Source: Ruminococcaceae bacterium Marseille-P2935
GTDB taxonomy: Bacteria; Bacillota; Clostridia; Oscillospirales; Ruminococcaceae
Direction of reading: 5' to 3'
NCBI GenBank assembly: GCA_900104565.1
Contig: LT629951.1
Location: 469,596-533,595, forward strand
DNA length: 64,000 nt
Shown: positions 1 to 8,718 of the stretch, piece after piece
Position numbering within the stretch: position 1 is the stretch's first letter
How the letters are laid out: each line of letters starts with the position of its first letter
Notes under the pieces: generated by a model
What the model was told of the DNA's origin: nothing
The model's database searches: none
What the model saw: only the letters and a program-made list of their open reading frames with translations
Position numbers and translations under genes: made by a program

Positions 1-410
1 GCATTGATACACGCTGTGTATGAATAACCTCACGGTGCGCTCAAACCAAATATTTTGCGTGGGTCCCGAGAACATTGATACGCTTCGCGTATGAATAACC
101 TCACAGTGCGCCCAAACCAAATATTTTGCGTGGGTCCCGAGAACATTGATACACGCTGTGTATGAATAACCTCACGGTGCGCTCAAACCAAATATTTTGC
201 GTGGCCCCGAGAATATTGGTACTCAAGGCGTATGAATAATCGCAAAGCGGCTATTATACTTTCATGGTCAGGCCGACAAGCCGCCTAATGGCTAATTATA
301 CCATGAATACTTTATATAGTATGAATAACCTTCCCCTCTATGCTAGACCAAAGGCTTTAAGCAGGCCATAGAACACCGATACACGTTGTATATGAATTAC
401 CTCACCCCTT
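1..410. repeat. Array of ~71-bp hairpin repeats
   Basis: Four tandem units start near 2, 73, 144 and 214 (period 71, 71, 70). A further diverged unit lies around 302-410. Each unit holds a short hairpin whose arms vary but stay complementary (ATACAC-GCT-GTGTAT; ATACGC-TTC-GCGTAT; ATACACGTTGTAT), followed by the constant ATGAATAACCTCAC. A second imperfect hairpin and the constant GGTCCCGAG then follow. Related units recur at 16205-16740 and 58334-58500. No ORF in the array looks like a protein. There are no unique spacers, so it is not CRISPR. Confidence 0.85.
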
Positions 411-700
411 ATCAATTCTTCACTTACTGCTCTGCACCTGCCAGCGGCCAGCCGGATGTCTTTTTCTATGCCGACACAGAAAGCCCCGAGGGCACGGCCG
501 CAGGCCGCTTGCACTGCGACGCGCTGCCGGTTAGCTAAGGCGCTTGGAGCGGTGTAGCCGAGGGCGACTGTGCAGGAAATGCAACCAGGCGTTAGCCGTT
601 TTAGGTACAAAGAAAAGCCCTGCGGGCAGCAGCGTATTTTGGGTACTTTTACACGAGTAAAAGTGCCTGCCCCCGTATAAAGGAACATGATAAAATAGCC
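411..700. repeat. GC-rich dispersed repeat block, copy 1
   Basis: This block of about 250 bp is clearly homologous to 16330-16560. Shared exact stretches include GCCCCGAGGG, GCGACGCGCTG, GGTTAGCTAAGGC and GCGCTTGGAGCGGTG, in the same order. In both copies it directly follows the hairpin units. It contains small inverted repeats such as CGCT-TGG-AGCG. The ORFs across it are not conserved between copies, so I treat it as non-coding repetitive DNA. Confidence 0.75.
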
Positions 701-772
701 ACAAAGCGGCTTGTTTATATCTATGCACCGGCCAATCCGCCCATGGCTGCCGGCCTATGCGCAATTTTATTC

Positions 773-803
773 AAAAAAGAGCCAGTTGTTCTGGCTGGCT
801 TTT
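773..803 (+). terminator. Possible orphan terminator
   Basis: An AGCCAG/CTGGCT stem with a 5-nt loop is followed by a short T-rich run. No gene ends just upstream. The rest of 701-1035 holds only the approach to the glycosyltransferase gene; I see nothing else in it. Confidence 0.4.
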
Positions 804-1035
804 ATTCCTATCAATCGTTTAGCCGGTTCTTGCACTGCTATTTTGTGCTTCGGATGGAACAACTTTATCGCAGCTTTCATACTTACACGTTTTAACCTTT
901 TGCAATTCCGGTAAATATCTTCAGCAGAAAGGCCAAATTAAATCTTTATTGCCGTTGCCTTTCTGTGCGTTTTTGGTAGCCTATTTACCCAAATTGCAGC
1001 GCAACTCTTCTATATCATAAAAAGCGGGTGGACAG

Positions 1036-1986
1036 ATGAAAAAAATAACCATATTAATACCGGCATACAATGAAGAACAGGTACTAAACCAGCTTTATGA
1101 CGTTTTGAGCGGTGTTTTAAACAGCCTGCCGGATTACCAGTTCGAAATGCTGTTTGTCAACGATGGCAGTACCGACAGCACTATGGCTGTAGTCAAAGCC
1201 CTGCGGGAGCGTGATGAGAGGGTTTGTTATGTAGATCTTTCCCGGAACTTTGGCAAAGAGATTGCAATGATTGCGGGGCTGGACTACTGCACAGGGGATG
1301 CGGTGGTGATTATTGACGCCGACCTGCAGGACCCGCCTGAGCTGATTCCTCAGATGATTGCATACTGGGAGCAGGGCTATGATGATGTTTATGCAAAACG
1401 CCGCAGCCGTAAAGGCGAAAGCTGGATGAAGAAATTTACCGCCCGGTGCTTTTATAAATTGCTGCAAAGTACCACCCGCATCCATATTCAGGAAAACACG
1501 GGGGATTTTCGCCTGCTGGACCGACGCTGCGTCGAGGCGCTGAAAAAATTCCGCGAAACCCAGCGTTACACCAAGGGCATGTTCAGCTGGATTGGCTATA
1601 AAAAGAAGGAACTCCTCTTTGACCGGCAGCCCAGGGCGGCAGGCAAAACCAAGTGGAATTATATGAAACTGACCAACCTTGCCATTGAAGGAATCACCTC
1701 CTTTACCACAGCTCCGCTGCGCATCTCCAGCATTATAGGGGTTCTCATTTCCATTGGCGCATTTTTATATATGCTGTTTATTGTGTTTAAAACCCTAATT
1801 TTTGGCGACCCTGTGCAGGGGTACCCTTCCATGATGGCGGTGATGCTGCTGCTAGGCGGTATTCAGTTAATCTCTTTAGGTGTGATTGGGGAATATGTTG
1901 GCCGAATTTTTAACGAAACCAAAAACCGCCCTTTATATTTTGTAAATGAATACAATGGAGAAAAGGAGCAGAATCGGGACAAATGA
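1036..1986 (+). CDS. Polyprenyl-phosphate glycosyltransferase, GT2 (CsbB/GtrB-like)
   Basis: A 316-residue family 2 glycosyltransferase. The N-terminal GT-A domain shows VNDGSTDST (41-49) and the DADLQDPPE metal/nucleotide-sugar motif (94-102). Two hydrophobic helices near 230-295 would anchor it in the membrane, the usual architecture of CsbB/GtrB/YkcC proteins. These move a sugar from a nucleotide donor to undecaprenyl phosphate on the cytoplasmic face. Its stop overlaps the start of the YfhO-like gene by 4 bp. In Bacillus subtilis, CsbB and YfhO act together to decorate lipoteichoic acid with GlcNAc, so a similar envelope role is likely. The sugar and acceptor here are not known. Confidence 0.88.
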   Translation: MKKITILIPAYNEEQVLNQLYDVLSGVLNSLPDYQFEMLFVNDGSTDSTMAVVKALRERDERVCYVDLSRNFGKEIAMIAGLDYCTGDAVVIIDADLQDPPELIPQMIAYWEQGYDDVYAKRRSRKGESWMKKFTARCFYKLLQSTTRIHIQENTGDFRLLDRRCVEALKKFRETQRYTKGMFSWIGYKKKELLFDRQPRAAGKTKWNYMKLTNLAIEGITSFTTAPLRISSIIGVLISIGAFLYMLFIVFKTLIFGDPVQGYPSMMAVMLLLGGIQLISLGVIGEYVGRIFNETKNRPLYFVNEYNGEKEQNRDK

Positions 1987-4562
1987 AGGATTTAACAAAA
2001 CCGAAAATTCCCTGTTGGGTTACCTGCCTGCTCAGTTTTCTTATTCCGGCATCCCTGTTTTTGCTGGTTTATGCGTGGCAGGGCGTTTTTCCCTTTGGGG
2101 AAAAATCCATGCTGTTTGTAGATATGAACGGCCAGTATGTCGATTTTTATGCCGGGCTGCATGATATGCTGCGGGGGTCAGAGAGTATCAGCTATTCCTT
2201 GAAAGCTTCGATGGGGCTGAATTTTATTGGCGTATTTGCATATTACCTGGCAAGCCCGCTGACGCTGATTGCAATGCTAATGCCGCTGGAATACCTGACA
2301 GAAGCCATTTTTATCATTACCATATTAAAAATTGGCTTGTGCGGGCTTTCGTTTTCACTGTTTGCCCGGTTTATCTTAAAGGAACAAGGCTTAAAAAACC
2401 TTTTGTTTTCTGTTTGTTATGCCCTTATGGCCTATAATATTGTTTATGCCTCTAATTTGATGTGGCTGGACGGCGTAATCCTGCTTCCAGTTGTAATTTG
2501 GGGGGTAGAGCGGCTGCTTTATGGCCGCCCGGCGCTGTTTACCGTTAGTTTGATTATTTTGTTTATTGCAAATTATTATATTTCTTTTATGGTGGGGGCA
2601 TTTGCTTTTTGCTGGTTTATCTGCCGGCTTATTATACAGCCCAAGGAGGAGCGGAATTTTGGTAGAAAGCTGTGCGCCTTTTTTAAAGCCACCCTATTGG
2701 CGGCAGGCGCCGCGGCATTTTTCCTTCTGCCGGCCTTTTTTGCTTTAAAAAATGGGCAGATTGGCTTTGGAAATTCTATTTCTAAATTTGAAACCATGTT
2801 CACCTGGCCGGAGTTTTTCTCGAAACTGGTAATTGGAAGCTACGATACCATTCAAAATGGCGGCGCTCCGAATATGTACTGTTCGCTGATAACCCTGCTG
2901 GGGCTGCCGGTTTATCTGCTGAACCGCGAAATCCCCAAACGGGAGCGGGTGGCTTTTGGCGGGCTGAGCCTTTTTCTTATACTGTGTATGTACACCAATA
3001 TTGGGGATTGGGCGTGGCATGCCTTTAAATTCCCCACCTGGTTTCCGTTCCGCTATTCGTTTGTTTTAAGTTTCCTGTTCATTTGTATGGCGCTGCGCGG
3101 GCTGCAAAAGCTGGCGGGGCTGCAGCTTGGAAGCCTGGGGATTGGTTATGGCCTCAGCCTTGGGGTGTTGTTGCTTGTTTTATGGCAGAAGCCCCAAACA
3201 CTTGATTCCAAACAGATCGGCATCAGCATTCTGCTGCTTGGGTTTTATGGGCTGGCGGTGTATTTTTGCAAGACCCGGCCGCATTGGACCAGGGTCATCA
3301 CCCCATTGGCTGCATTGGCGGTGCTTTTAGAAATGGGCGGCAATACTTTGTTGCTGTCACAGGGGTTAGAAAAGGAGTTTGGTTACCATGACCGTGCGTC
3401 TTATACCAATTTTATTTTGAAATACCGTCCGGTGGCAGCAGAATACAACGCCTCTGGCAGTGAGCTCTACCGTATGGAGCTTACTGCAAAGCGCAGTGAC
3501 AACGACCCCTTAAGCTTGGGGTACAACGGTGTTTCTCATTACAGCACTACCACAAACCAAAGACTCAACCGGTTTTTAAACCAGCTGGGCCACCAAATGG
3601 GGATTATCAACTCTACCCGGTATGACCGGGCGGGGATTGTGGCTGATGCTATTTTAGGGCTGCGGTATGTTGGTTCCACTCAAAACCTGGCTGAGGAAGG
3701 ATACCGTGAAGTGGGCAGCGCCGAAGGGCTGACCATTTACGAAAACCCCTACGCTCTTCCGGTTGTTTACCTGGGCAAAGCCCGTGCGCTGGAACTGGAT
3801 TCGGAAGACAGCGATATGTTCCAGTTGGAAAACCAGCTGTATGCGGCGGCTTCGGGGCTGGAAGGCCAGCCGGTTTTTGAACCGGCTACGGTAAAAGAAG
3901 AACTGCAGAATTTAAAACTGGAGCAGAAGGATGGCTACCTGCAATATGACAGGCTGGATTCTAATGCGGATTCGTTGTTGCTGCTAACCATTCAAAACCC
4001 CAGTCAAAAAATGGCGTATCTGAGCCTGCCGGTATATGATCGCAGGTTTTCGAATGCAGAGGTATATGTCAACGGGAATTTTGTGCGAAACTACCTCAAT
4101 TATATGAACCATGGAATTCTGCCGTTGGGCAGGGAAAGTACCATTCAGGTTACACTCAAATTGACCGAGCAAAGCATGCAGGTTTTGCCCGTTCAGTGTT
4201 ACCTTTTAAACGAAGAGGCACTGGCTGCCCATACTACGCATCTTCAGTCGGGCGGGATTACGGTAACCAGCCAGCACAGCAGCCGGATTGAGGGCTCTTT
4301 CCCTCAAAACAGCGCCAATGCGCTGCTTACTTCCATTCCCTACGATAAGGGCTGGAGGGTAGAAATTAATGGGGAGCGGGTAAAAACCACCCGGTATCTG
4401 GATGTGTTTTTAGCAGCGTCTTATTCCGGCGAAATCCGTGAGGTCAAGCTCCAGTTTGTACCTATGGGCAGTACAGCGGGGCTGCTTATAACGTTTGTTA
4501 CCATAGGGGGTTACGGGGCATGGGCGCTTTGGAAAAACCGCAAGCGTAAAAACACCCGATGA
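1983..4562 (+). CDS. YfhO-family multi-span membrane glycosyltransferase
   Basis: An 859-residue membrane protein. The N-terminal half is dense with hydrophobic helices and ends near residue 440; a long, mostly soluble stretch follows, with a final helix near 835-853 and a basic tail (RKRK). This GT-C-like layout and length fit the YfhO family (Pfam YfhO, usually about 830-900 aa). These proteins are thought to transfer a lipid-linked sugar to a cell-surface polymer outside the membrane. It is translationally coupled to the GT2 gene by a 4-bp overlap, and a strong terminator follows 5 bp after the stop. The family assignment is firm; the substrate is inferred only from the pairing. Confidence 0.85.
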   Translation: MKDLTKPKIPCWVTCLLSFLIPASLFLLVYAWQGVFPFGEKSMLFVDMNGQYVDFYAGLHDMLRGSESISYSLKASMGLNFIGVFAYYLASPLTLIAMLMPLEYLTEAIFIITILKIGLCGLSFSLFARFILKEQGLKNLLFSVCYALMAYNIVYASNLMWLDGVILLPVVIWGVERLLYGRPALFTVSLIILFIANYYISFMVGAFAFCWFICRLIIQPKEERNFGRKLCAFFKATLLAAGAAAFFLLPAFFALKNGQIGFGNSISKFETMFTWPEFFSKLVIGSYDTIQNGGAPNMYCSLITLLGLPVYLLNREIPKRERVAFGGLSLFLILCMYTNIGDWAWHAFKFPTWFPFRYSFVLSFLFICMALRGLQKLAGLQLGSLGIGYGLSLGVLLLVLWQKPQTLDSKQIGISILLLGFYGLAVYFCKTRPHWTRVITPLAALAVLLEMGGNTLLLSQGLEKEFGYHDRASYTNFILKYRPVAAEYNASGSELYRMELTAKRSDNDPLSLGYNGVSHYSTTTNQRLNRFLNQLGHQMGIINSTRYDRAGIVADAILGLRYVGSTQNLAEEGYREVGSAEGLTIYENPYALPVVYLGKARALELDSEDSDMFQLENQLYAAASGLEGQPVFEPATVKEELQNLKLEQKDGYLQYDRLDSNADSLLLLTIQNPSQKMAYLSLPVYDRRFSNAEVYVNGNFVRNYLNYMNHGILPLGRESTIQVTLKLTEQSMQVLPVQCYLLNEEALAAHTTHLQSGGITVTSQHSSRIEGSFPQNSANALLTSIPYDKGWRVEINGERVKTTRYLDVFLAASYSGEIREVKLQFVPMGSTAGLLITFVTIGGYGAWALWKNRKRKNTR

Positions 4563-4566
4563 TTCT

Positions 4567-4592
4567 GGCGGGCTGGCAGGCCCGCCTTTTTT
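4567..4592 (+). terminator. Intrinsic terminator after yfhO-like gene
   Basis: A GGCGGGC/GCCCGCC stem with a 6-nt loop is followed by TTTTTT. It ends the two-gene glycosylation operon. Confidence 0.9.
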
Positions 4593-4829
4593 CCGTAGTT
4601 AAAAAACAACGGTTCAGCCGGCGAGGATCAACCATGTTAGCGTTCAGTTTTCAGCGGAAGTGAAAGTAAAAATAAATAGGAGTAAGACAAAAAGTATAAA
4701 ACCACTTTTTTGGCAGCTGCATCGCACATGATACGATTGAGGAAATGAAGAGGCTGGGGATGGTGCTTATTCCGGTTTAACCGGTGCGCCTTGAGGTAAA
4801 AGGAATCTGGGATGGGAGGATGCAATGGA

Positions 4830-5720
4830 ATGAATCAAATCAGCTGTAATATCTGTCCACGAAATTGCGGGGCAGACCGGACAAGGACAGCCGGTTTTTG
4901 CGGGGGAGGCAGCCAGGTAAAGCTGGCTAGGGCGGCGCTGCACCATTGGGAGGAGCCATGCATCAGTGGCAGCCGCGGTTCCGGCACGGTGTTCTTTTCC
5001 GGGTGCTCTTTGCAATGTGTTTACTGTCAGAACTATAAAATCAGTGCGGAAAATTTTGGCCGGGAAGTTAGCACCGGCCGCCTGGGCGAAATTTTTATGA
5101 TGCTGCAGGAGCAAGGGGCGCACAATATTAATTTGGTAAACCCGACCCATTATGTGCCTTGGATTCTTGAGGCGTTAAAATCTGTTCAGGGGGAACTGAC
5201 CATTCCGGTGGTATACAACAGCGGCGGCTATGATCAGGTAGAAACACTGAAAACTTTGGAAGGATATGTTCAAATCTACCTGCCTGACCTGAAATATTAT
5301 TCCTCTGAAAAATCCGCCCGGTACTCCAATGCACCGGATTATTTTCAGGTGGCTTCACAGGCGGTTCAGGAGATGTTCCGCCAAACAGGGCCCGTGCAAT
5401 TGGACGCAGACGGTATCATGCAGCGTGGGCTGATGGTGCGTCATCTGGTACTGCCGGGAAGCCGGCAGGATTCCATGAAGTTATTAGACTGGCTGAGCCA
5501 AAATCTGCCTACCGGGCAATATTACATCAGCCTGATGAGCCAATACACCCCGTTTTATCACAGCGGGCAGTTCCCCGAGATCAACCGGCGTATCAGCACC
5601 TTTGAATACCGCCAGGTGGCGGACCACCTGATTGACCTGGGGCTTACAGATGGTTTTATGCAGGAAAAAAGCTCGGCAAAAGAGGAGTACACCCCGGACT
5701 TTGACCTGACTGGAATTTAA
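4830..5720 (+). CDS. PflX-like radical SAM protein
   Basis: A 296-residue radical SAM protein (COG1313 type, related to pyruvate formate-lyase activating enzyme). The N-terminus has an extra cysteine motif CNICPRNCGADR, typical of this family. The CxxxCxxC cluster is visible as SGCSLQCVYCQNYKIS, where three cysteines ligate the SAM-binding 4Fe-4S cluster. I start at ATG 4830, since GGGAGG at 4814-4819 is well spaced for it, rather than at ATG 4812, which overlaps that site. The reaction of PflX is not established. A small membrane protein relic lies 20 bp downstream. Confidence 0.85.
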   Translation: MNQISCNICPRNCGADRTRTAGFCGGGSQVKLARAALHHWEEPCISGSRGSGTVFFSGCSLQCVYCQNYKISAENFGREVSTGRLGEIFMMLQEQGAHNINLVNPTHYVPWILEALKSVQGELTIPVVYNSGGYDQVETLKTLEGYVQIYLPDLKYYSSEKSARYSNAPDYFQVASQAVQEMFRQTGPVQLDADGIMQRGLMVRHLVLPGSRQDSMKLLDWLSQNLPTGQYYISLMSQYTPFYHSGQFPEINRRISTFEYRQVADHLIDLGLTDGFMQEKSSAKEEYTPDFDLTGI

Positions 5721-5740
5721 TAGTAGAAGGGGGAAGCGTT

Positions 5741-6212
5741 TTGGGGCAGCTTGGTTTTTCTTACATAGGCTTTTTTTACCTGGTTCTGCTGTTTGCTCCG
5801 AATTTAATTTGGACAAAGAATAAACCGGCAGGGTATGACTTTGCAGGGGAACCCAAATGGTTGGTTTGGCTGGAACGTATGGGGCAGGTGCTGGTTACCT
5901 GCACCTGCCCTGATTTTTTCCGATTTCAACCCGAAGCCATTTAGTCCCTGGAGCGTTTGGCTGATTTTATCAGTTGCCGCAATGATTTTATACGAGGCGT
6001 ACTGGGTTCGGTATTTTAGGGGAGGACATACCCTGAAAAATTTTTATGGGAGCTTTTGTACTGTCCCAATAGCGGGAGCAACACTGCCTGTTTTAGCATT
6101 CCTGCTGCTTGGAATATATGGCAAGGTGGTCTGGCTGATTTTGTCGGTTATTCTTTTAGGAATTGGTCATATCGGAATCCATTTATATCATAGAAACAGG
6201 ATAAGGCCCTGA
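5741..6212 (+). pseudogene. Frameshifted small membrane protein
   Basis: Two overlapping reading frames together give one plausible protein of about 155 residues. The first starts at TTG 5741 behind AGAAGGGGG and runs to 5944. The second supplies the rest, to 6212. The switch lies near 5895-5920, where CCTGCACCTGCCC could have gained one base. Joined, the product has four or so hydrophobic segments and reads smoothly from the GQVLVTC region into ALIFSDFNPKPFSPW. I do not recognise a named function. It may be a real pseudogene, a phase-variable site or a sequencing indel. Confidence 0.65.
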
Positions 6213-6429
6213 TTACGGATATTGGGGCGGTTAGGCCCAAAAGGCATTTGGTCCGTTACCTTCACCCATGCCGAACCATATTGATTCATAGTCAAATGCG
6301 GAATTCTATGATCCTTTATCTGACAGGACGGGAAAACTTAATTTGTTTTTGACTCTTATATCCGTATCCCTGTAACTGCAAATACGATCATAGTTGCGAA
6401 GGCTTTTACTTGAATCAGATTTGCAATCG

Positions 6430-6460
6430 ACCACGCTTTTCCAGCGTGGTTTTCTTCTTT
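6430..6460 (+). terminator. Terminator before sigma factor gene
   Basis: An ACCACGCT/AGCGTGGT stem with a 5-nt loop is followed by TTTTCTTCTTTTT. It separates the membrane protein relic from the sigma factor operon. The rest of 6213-6517 shows nothing I can name. Confidence 0.8.
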
Positions 6461-6553
6461 TTCGGTTAAAAAATGTTTCTGTTTGAAATAAAAATGCCCC
6501 AGGTAGGAATCTAACAGATGAAGTGGGAACCCACCAGAAAGGAACGAACCGGA

Positions 6554-7018
6554 ATGAAATTGCAGGAAGAAGCGTTTTGGACGCAGGTAAATGCGCTGAA
6601 AGAACGGCTTTACCGCATTGCCTGCGGTTATTTGAATTCCCAGTCGGCGGCGATTGACGCAGTGGATGATGCTGTATACCGGGCATGGCAGGCAAAAGCA
6701 AAATTAAGGCAGCCGGAGTATTTTGATACCTGGATTACCCGGATATTGCTGAACGTCTGTGCCAAAGAAAAACGCCGCCAAAAGAGGGAAAAGGTGGTGG
6801 GAGAGCTACCCGAAACAGCGCAGCAGGAATTTGATTCCCTGCCGCTGAAAGAAGCGGTTGCCAGGCTGCCGCAGGAATTGCAGGAGGTCATTATATTGCG
6901 GTATTTTGCGGACCTTACCCTGGTGCAGACCGCCAGGCAGCTAAGCATTCCCCAGGGAACTGCAGCTACCCGACAACGCAAAGCTCTGCAGCTTCTGAAA
7001 CTGGATTTGGAGGAATAA
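6554..7018 (+). CDS. ECF-type RNA polymerase sigma factor
   Basis: About 154 residues with the two helical regions of group 4 sigma-70 factors. A region 2-like segment spans LYRIACGYLNSQ to YFDTWITRILLNVC. A region 4 helix-turn-helix covers LPQELQEVIILRYFADLTLVQTARQL and the following residues. I prefer ATG 6554 because the protein then begins just before region 2, as in relatives, and AAAGGA precedes it; ATG 6518 with AGGTAGG is the alternative. The next gene, 2 bp downstream, encodes a DUF4179 membrane protein, the usual anti-sigma partner. The stimulus is unknown. Confidence 0.87.
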   Translation: MKLQEEAFWTQVNALKERLYRIACGYLNSQSAAIDAVDDAVYRAWQAKAKLRQPEYFDTWITRILLNVCAKEKRRQKREKVVGELPETAQQEFDSLPLKEAVARLPQELQEVIILRYFADLTLVQTARQLSIPQGTAATRQRKALQLLKLDLEE

Positions 7019-7020
7019 CC

Positions 7021-8409
7021 ATGAATCGAATGGAAGAATACAGCAAGCTGCGGCGCAGCCTGAAAGAGGTACCGCCCCAGCTGGAATTTGTTCGCACCCG
7101 GGTTGAGGCCCGAAGTAAAAAAAAGAAATATTTTTCATGGGTATGGAAAGGCCCTGTTCTTACAGCCGTTGCCCTGATAATGGTATTTACAGTGCTCACT
7201 AACACATCAGTAGTGTTTGCACGCGCGGTGTCCGAAATTCCCATTCTGCGGGAGCTTGCCCTATTTGTAGCGTTTGACCCCAGCCTGAAAGCAGCGGTTG
7301 AAAACAAATATGTGCAGCCTGTGGGGCTGACCCAGCAAAGCGGCGGCATCACGGTGGAAATCCCTTATGTAATTGCTGACCAGCAGCGCTTGTCGGTATA
7401 TTATCGGGTAACCGGAGGGGAAAACTGGATGTATGAGCCCGAGCCTAATCCGCTTCGGGATGAAAAAGGCCAGGAGTTAACCAGCATGACATCCTCTAAA
7501 ACTATTTACCCTGATGAGGTCAAGGGTTTGCAGGAGCTTCGTTTTGACCTGGCGGAATGCACACTGCCCCAAAAGGTAAGGGTGCAGTTCTCCTTGTTGG
7601 CCAGTGAGCGGGAGCAATTAGCCGGAGAAGCCCCTTTACGTGTGCCGCAGGACGGTGTTGTGGAGTCAGAAGGCAGGGGGGAACAGCCTGCCCAGGTTGC
7701 TTATGGCGAGTTTGATTTTCTGATTCAAATTGATTCTCAACTAACACTGCCCACCAAGGTTATTCCGCTGCAGCGAGAGTTCACTGTTCAAGGACAGGCC
7801 GTTAACCTCAATCAACTAGAGATTTACCCGACCCAGGCCAAGCTTTTGTTAGAGATTCCACAAAGCAACACCGCCCTTGTGAAAAAGCTGCGGGTATGGC
7901 TGGAGGATGAAGCCGGAAACCGCTGGAATGGTAAAACCAACGGTATATCTGGCAGGGGGGACAATAACGGCAATGTGGGTGAGGTGTGGATTGAAAGCGC
8001 TTATTTTACCTGGGCCAACCAGCTTACCCTGCATATTGATGCAGCGGGTATTTTGAAGAAACAGGAAGAAATGGTAACGGTCGATTTAAACAAAGGTACC
8101 GCTTCCCCGCTGCCGGAGCATATAAAGCTGGAGAGGATTGCCAGGCAAGGGGGCAGGGCCACCCTGTATTTCAGCATACAGAGAGAGACAGAAGACCATT
8201 CTACCCAGCAGTTTGACATGATCTATTATGACAGCAGCGGACGAGAATATAGTATGGGCAGCCAGGGAACTTCGGTGCTGGATGAGCAGGATGATCAGCT
8301 GCATTTTACCGTGGAATGCCCGGAAGATGGTATCATTCAGCTGCGCCGAATCGACAGCTCGTTTACGTTACTGGAACAGCCAGTAAAAATACCGATTGAT
8401 TTTCCATAA
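7021..8409 (+). CDS. DUF4179-type membrane anti-sigma factor
   Basis: A 462-residue protein with a short cytoplasmic N-terminus (about 1-40), one membrane helix near 44-66, and a large extracytoplasmic part rich in beta strands. It begins 2 bp after the ECF sigma gene, so the two are co-translated. DUF4179 proteins beside ECF factors are taken to be anti-sigma factors that hold the sigma factor at the membrane through the N-terminal tail. No catalytic motif is visible in the outer domain. The signal sensed cannot be read from the sequence. Confidence 0.8.
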   Translation: MNRMEEYSKLRRSLKEVPPQLEFVRTRVEARSKKKKYFSWVWKGPVLTAVALIMVFTVLTNTSVVFARAVSEIPILRELALFVAFDPSLKAAVENKYVQPVGLTQQSGGITVEIPYVIADQQRLSVYYRVTGGENWMYEPEPNPLRDEKGQELTSMTSSKTIYPDEVKGLQELRFDLAECTLPQKVRVQFSLLASEREQLAGEAPLRVPQDGVVESEGRGEQPAQVAYGEFDFLIQIDSQLTLPTKVIPLQREFTVQGQAVNLNQLEIYPTQAKLLLEIPQSNTALVKKLRVWLEDEAGNRWNGKTNGISGRGDNNGNVGEVWIESAYFTWANQLTLHIDAAGILKKQEEMVTVDLNKGTASPLPEHIKLERIARQGGRATLYFSIQRETEDHSTQQFDMIYYDSSGREYSMGSQGTSVLDEQDDQLHFTVECPEDGIIQLRRIDSSFTLLEQPVKIPIDFP

Positions 8410-8475
8410 AAACGGTACAGTTTTAAGGAATATTGGCGGTTTGTTCGATCACCACTTAGCAGAGCCTGTAAGTGG

Positions 8476-8520
8476 CAAAATAAAAGTGCGGTTGCCTGGC
8501 AGAAGGCAGCCGCACTTAAA
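8476..8520 (-). terminator. Terminator for glnN (possibly bidirectional)
   Basis: An AAGTGCGGTTGCC/GGCAGCCGCACTT stem spans 8484-8517. Read on the minus strand it is followed by a T-rich run, so it would end glnN about 200 bp past its stop. It also lies about 75 bp beyond the plus-strand anti-sigma gene. Nothing else is seen in 8410-8718. Confidence 0.75.
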
Positions 8521-8718
8521 AAATGGACTGAGTTACAAAAACTGCTTCCCTAGTACTGGCCTTTTACTTGTACAAGAGGAGCCTTAAAATTTTTGACTGT
8601 CATACAGTTGAAATGCAGATATTCCAGGTATTAGATGCTGTAATCGTTAAAATTTGCATAGTGGATGCTGCTTTCTGGAAATGAAACGTGTAAAGAATTT
8701 AGGGAGATATTATCATAA

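Noticed and set aside
1-284. CRISPR array
   Set aside because: The period is about 71 bp and the whole unit repeats, with no unique spacers and no cas genes in the window.
338-688. 116-codon minus-strand frame in the repeat region
   Set aside because: The reading frame is not conserved in the homologous block at 16330-16560.
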